From contig JAQCJP010000008.1 of NCBI GenBank assembly GCA_027592945.1, positions 1 to 32,457 on the forward strand: a DNA stretch of 32,457 bases, read 5' to 3'. A program made the position numbers and the translations under genes. Under the pieces are notes generated by a model that saw only the letters and a list, made by a program, of their open reading frames with translations, ran no database searches and was not told where the DNA came from. Below, piece by piece: positions 28,689 through 32,457 of this stretch (positions are counted from its first letter, which is position 1; every line of letters begins with the position of its first letter). Source of the stretch: Planctomycetota bacterium. Its GTDB lineage: Bacteria; Planctomycetota; Planctomycetia; Pirellulales; UBA1268.

Positions 28689-28700
28689 GAACGATCGTTC
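28689..28700. promoter_or_regulatory. Perfect palindrome GAACGATCGTTC upstream of glmS (LexA-box-like GAAC-N4-GTTC)
   Basis: Direct reading; 11-nt TGAACGATCGT is identical to the lexA upstream sequence at 3689-3699. Confidence 0.4.
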
Positions 28701-28770
28701 GGAGAGGCCGTCCAGGCGGAGCGGTTGCCCGCACCGGGCGGGCTGCCCAACGGCGATTTGAGGAAACGGC

Positions 28771-30606
<1,836 letters not shown>

Positions 30607-30716
30607 GCCCCTGCCCGGCGGGCCTTGAAATCAGCTCCCGTTGCCCGGCCGGAGCATCGCGGGTAGATTTCTAGTACCTCTTTCCGTGAGGCCGGTTTCT
30701 GGCCGGCGACTCGCAT

Positions 30717-30791
30717 CGGGGCGTAGCTCAGCCTGGCTAGAGCGCTACGTTCGGGACGTAGAGGTCGCTGGTTCGAATCCAGTCGCCCCGA
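30717..30791 (+). tRNA. tRNA-Pro (anticodon CGG)
   Basis: CGGGGCG/CGCCCCG acceptor, TAGCTCAGCCTGGCTAGAGC D-arm, anticodon arm CTACG-TTCGGGA-CGTAG, T-arm GGTTCGAATCC, discriminator A, no encoded CCA. Confidence 0.95.
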
Positions 30792-30901
30792 CTCACCTTG
30801 GATAACCGTCGTGCCTCTCGCGGTTGGCGAGGGGTTTCTGAACCGACCGGTGAATCCTCCCTGTCGCCCCGCGACAGGGAACTCGATCCGCTCGATCCAC
30901 G

Positions 30902-30928
30902 CTGCCGACTCGGCAGGGCTTTCTGTTT
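30902..30928 (+). terminator. Possible rho-independent terminator downstream of tRNA-Pro
   Basis: CTGCCGA-C-TCGGCAG stem followed by GGCTTTCTGTTT; weak U-tract. Confidence 0.3.
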
Positions 30929-31059
30929 AAGGATAGGTCTGCCAATGGCACTTCGGGAAGCGTCGGCCGAGCAGCGAGGACCATGAGGAGCAACCGCCGG
31001 AGCTGATCGAGCTGGATGCGCCCCGATCGTGGAGGTGCCGAGGAGCTTCCTACCCACGC

Positions 31060-31740
31060 TCAAGGCCGGGTTTTTCTCGTTGGCTCGAGCCCGGCCTTGA
31101 AACCACTCTTCTCGCGGGCCGTCCGCACCGTGGCATGGAATGCCATCAGAGGCTGTGGATGTCGCTGTCGGGCAGCTCGACGGGTGACGCCTGAAAAATC
31201 GCCCGGTCGAAAGTGGACCTGGACGAGCTCGCCCCAGTCGGTGGGCGGGCCACGGGCCGGCGAGACGGGCGGAGGTTCGAGCGGTTGGCCCAGATGCGTG
31301 AGGACCTTCCGGATCGGCCCCGGCTTGGGTGTAACGCGATCAGCCGGATATCGCCGCCGCACCCAAGGGCACTCGAGCGGAAACTCCTCCCCCACCCGGG
31401 CCATGAGTTTCGCCCAGGCGATTCGGGAGGTGTCGTGCGAGCGGGGTTTTGAGGCGCGTCACAGCAGCCTTCCGTGGCGTGACCTTCGTTCCCATGCCCG
31501 CCGGCAGCGGCCTCGCGGCGCTTGCCGATATTCCCGATCGCCAGCGCCGTGACGGCCCGACTCAGCTTGTGATTCGGTGCAAACACACCGTGATAGCGAT
31601 GCCGGTGCTTCCGCGGCGGCGGGACGAGATCGGCGAGCCGGTCCAAGAACTCAAACGGTGGTCAAGAAACTCAAACGGCGTCAGCTCGATGACACCGGTC
31701 GACCCGGGCTGCGTCATCTTTTCTGTGCGTCCCGGGCCAA
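31060..31740 (-). pseudogene. Degraded IS91-family (Y2-type) transposase, C-terminal remnant with several frameshifts
   Basis: Alternating minus frames give VIELTPFEFLD, RLADLVPPPRKHRHRYHGVFAPNHKL, SHDTSRIAWAKLMARVGEEFPLECP, CGGDIRLIA, PGPIRKVLTHLGQPLEPPPVSPARGPPTDWGELVQVH, IFQASPVELPDSDIHSL. Confidence 0.8.
31640..31678. repeat. Near-perfect 19-nt tandem duplication (period 20) inside the transposase remnant
   Basis: GGTCCAAGAACTCAAACGG (31640-31658) and GGTCAAGAAACTCAAACGG (31660-31678). Confidence 0.75.
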
Positions 31741-31898
31741 CCCAGTTCCCGCGCTTATGCCGGGGCAGGGTGTAGCGGATCCGCTAAGGTCTGTCACCCG
31801 TGCCCGACACAACCGAAAACCGATTGAGTGTAAACGCCGGCCTGGCACAGTAACGCAGCAAATGTTCCAGGCTCTGGAAGTACCCCGGCACGTCCCGG

Positions 31899-32435
31899 TC
31901 AGTAGCCCACCTCTTTGTCACAGGTAAAGACCAGCCGAATCGGCCCATGCGGCACCTCCCGTTTCGTGATCAGCCGCTCTGCCGCTGCCATGAACACCGC
32001 CACACCCGACTTATCATCCGCCCCCAGCAGGGTCGTGCCATTGGATGTGATGATCGTGCCACCAATAAGCTGCGTCAGCTCCAGGTTGTCAGCGACCCGC
32101 AGCACCTTTGAAGGATCACCTGGGAGCACAAGGTCAGACCCGTCGTAGTTGGCATGCACGACTGGCTTCACGTTGGTTCCAGAGGTCTCGGGAGACGTAT
32201 CGACGTGGGCAACCAAGGCGATCGTTGGAGCGTCGTGCGGCACGGTGGCAGGCACAGTCGCCATCACAACGCCATGCTCCGAGAGCGACACATCGGCAAG
32301 CCCCATCGCCTCGCACTCACTCGCCAGCAGGCGGCAGAGGTTCAGCTGCTTCGCCGTGCTTGGGCTCGCGTTTGAATGCTCATCCGCCTGTGTATCGATG
32401 CGAACGTAGGAAAGAAAACGATCAAGGAGCGTCAT
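31899..32435 (-). pseudogene. pepT: Truncated peptidase T (tripeptidase), N-terminal ~178 aa only
   Basis: MTLLDRFLSYVRIDTQADEHSN, VAHVDTSPETSGTNVKP, LGADDKSGVAVFM, HGPIRLVFTCDKEVGY*; stops at the metal/catalytic Glu motif with no continuation visible downstream. Confidence 0.8.
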
Positions 32436-32457
32436 CGTAAAGACCCGTCTCTAGAGC

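Noticed and set aside
28477-28770. glmS ribozyme/riboswitch
   Set aside because: Considered because of position, but no recognisable core was identified by eye; kept only as unspecified structure.
30737-31063. 108-aa minus ORF ending GDWIRTSDLYVPNVAL
   Set aside because: The C-terminal peptide is the reverse translation of the tRNA-Pro gene, a well-known source of spurious annotated proteins.

Overview
GC-rich chromosomal window with planctomycete-like gene content (lineage inferred from gene families, not demonstrated). From left to right: rpsL-rpsG; convergent sppA; divergent lexA. A long minus-strand cluster follows: moxR, DUF58, BatA-like and VWA/GATase-like membrane proteins, then a sensor histidine kinase and an NtrC-type sigma54 response regulator. 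Next come a toroid+DUF4159 protein, a YugP-type Zn-metallopeptidase, a toroid-like lipoprotein, and a Ser/Thr (Hanks-type) kinase with an apparent N-terminal H-NOX/HNOB heme-nitric-oxide-binding domain. These are followed by hisS, a YkgJ-type Cys-cluster protein, recJ, a PQQ-repeat protein, uxaC, and a divergent pair of GlmU-like nucleotidyl/acyltransferase and glmS. The right end carries tRNA-Pro(CGG), a decayed IS91-family transposase, and a truncated pepT that lacks its catalytic Glu. The strongest candidate for an unusual system is the H-NOX-Ser/Thr kinase (19146-20678) with the lipoprotein just upstream. Secondary signals are a shared GAACGATCGT(TC) motif upstream of lexA and glmS (possible SOS box), a 24-bp perfect inverted repeat inside the moxR cluster, and several other intergenic inverted or tandem repeats. 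All calls come from reading the sequence and supplied translations; no database search or folding was run.
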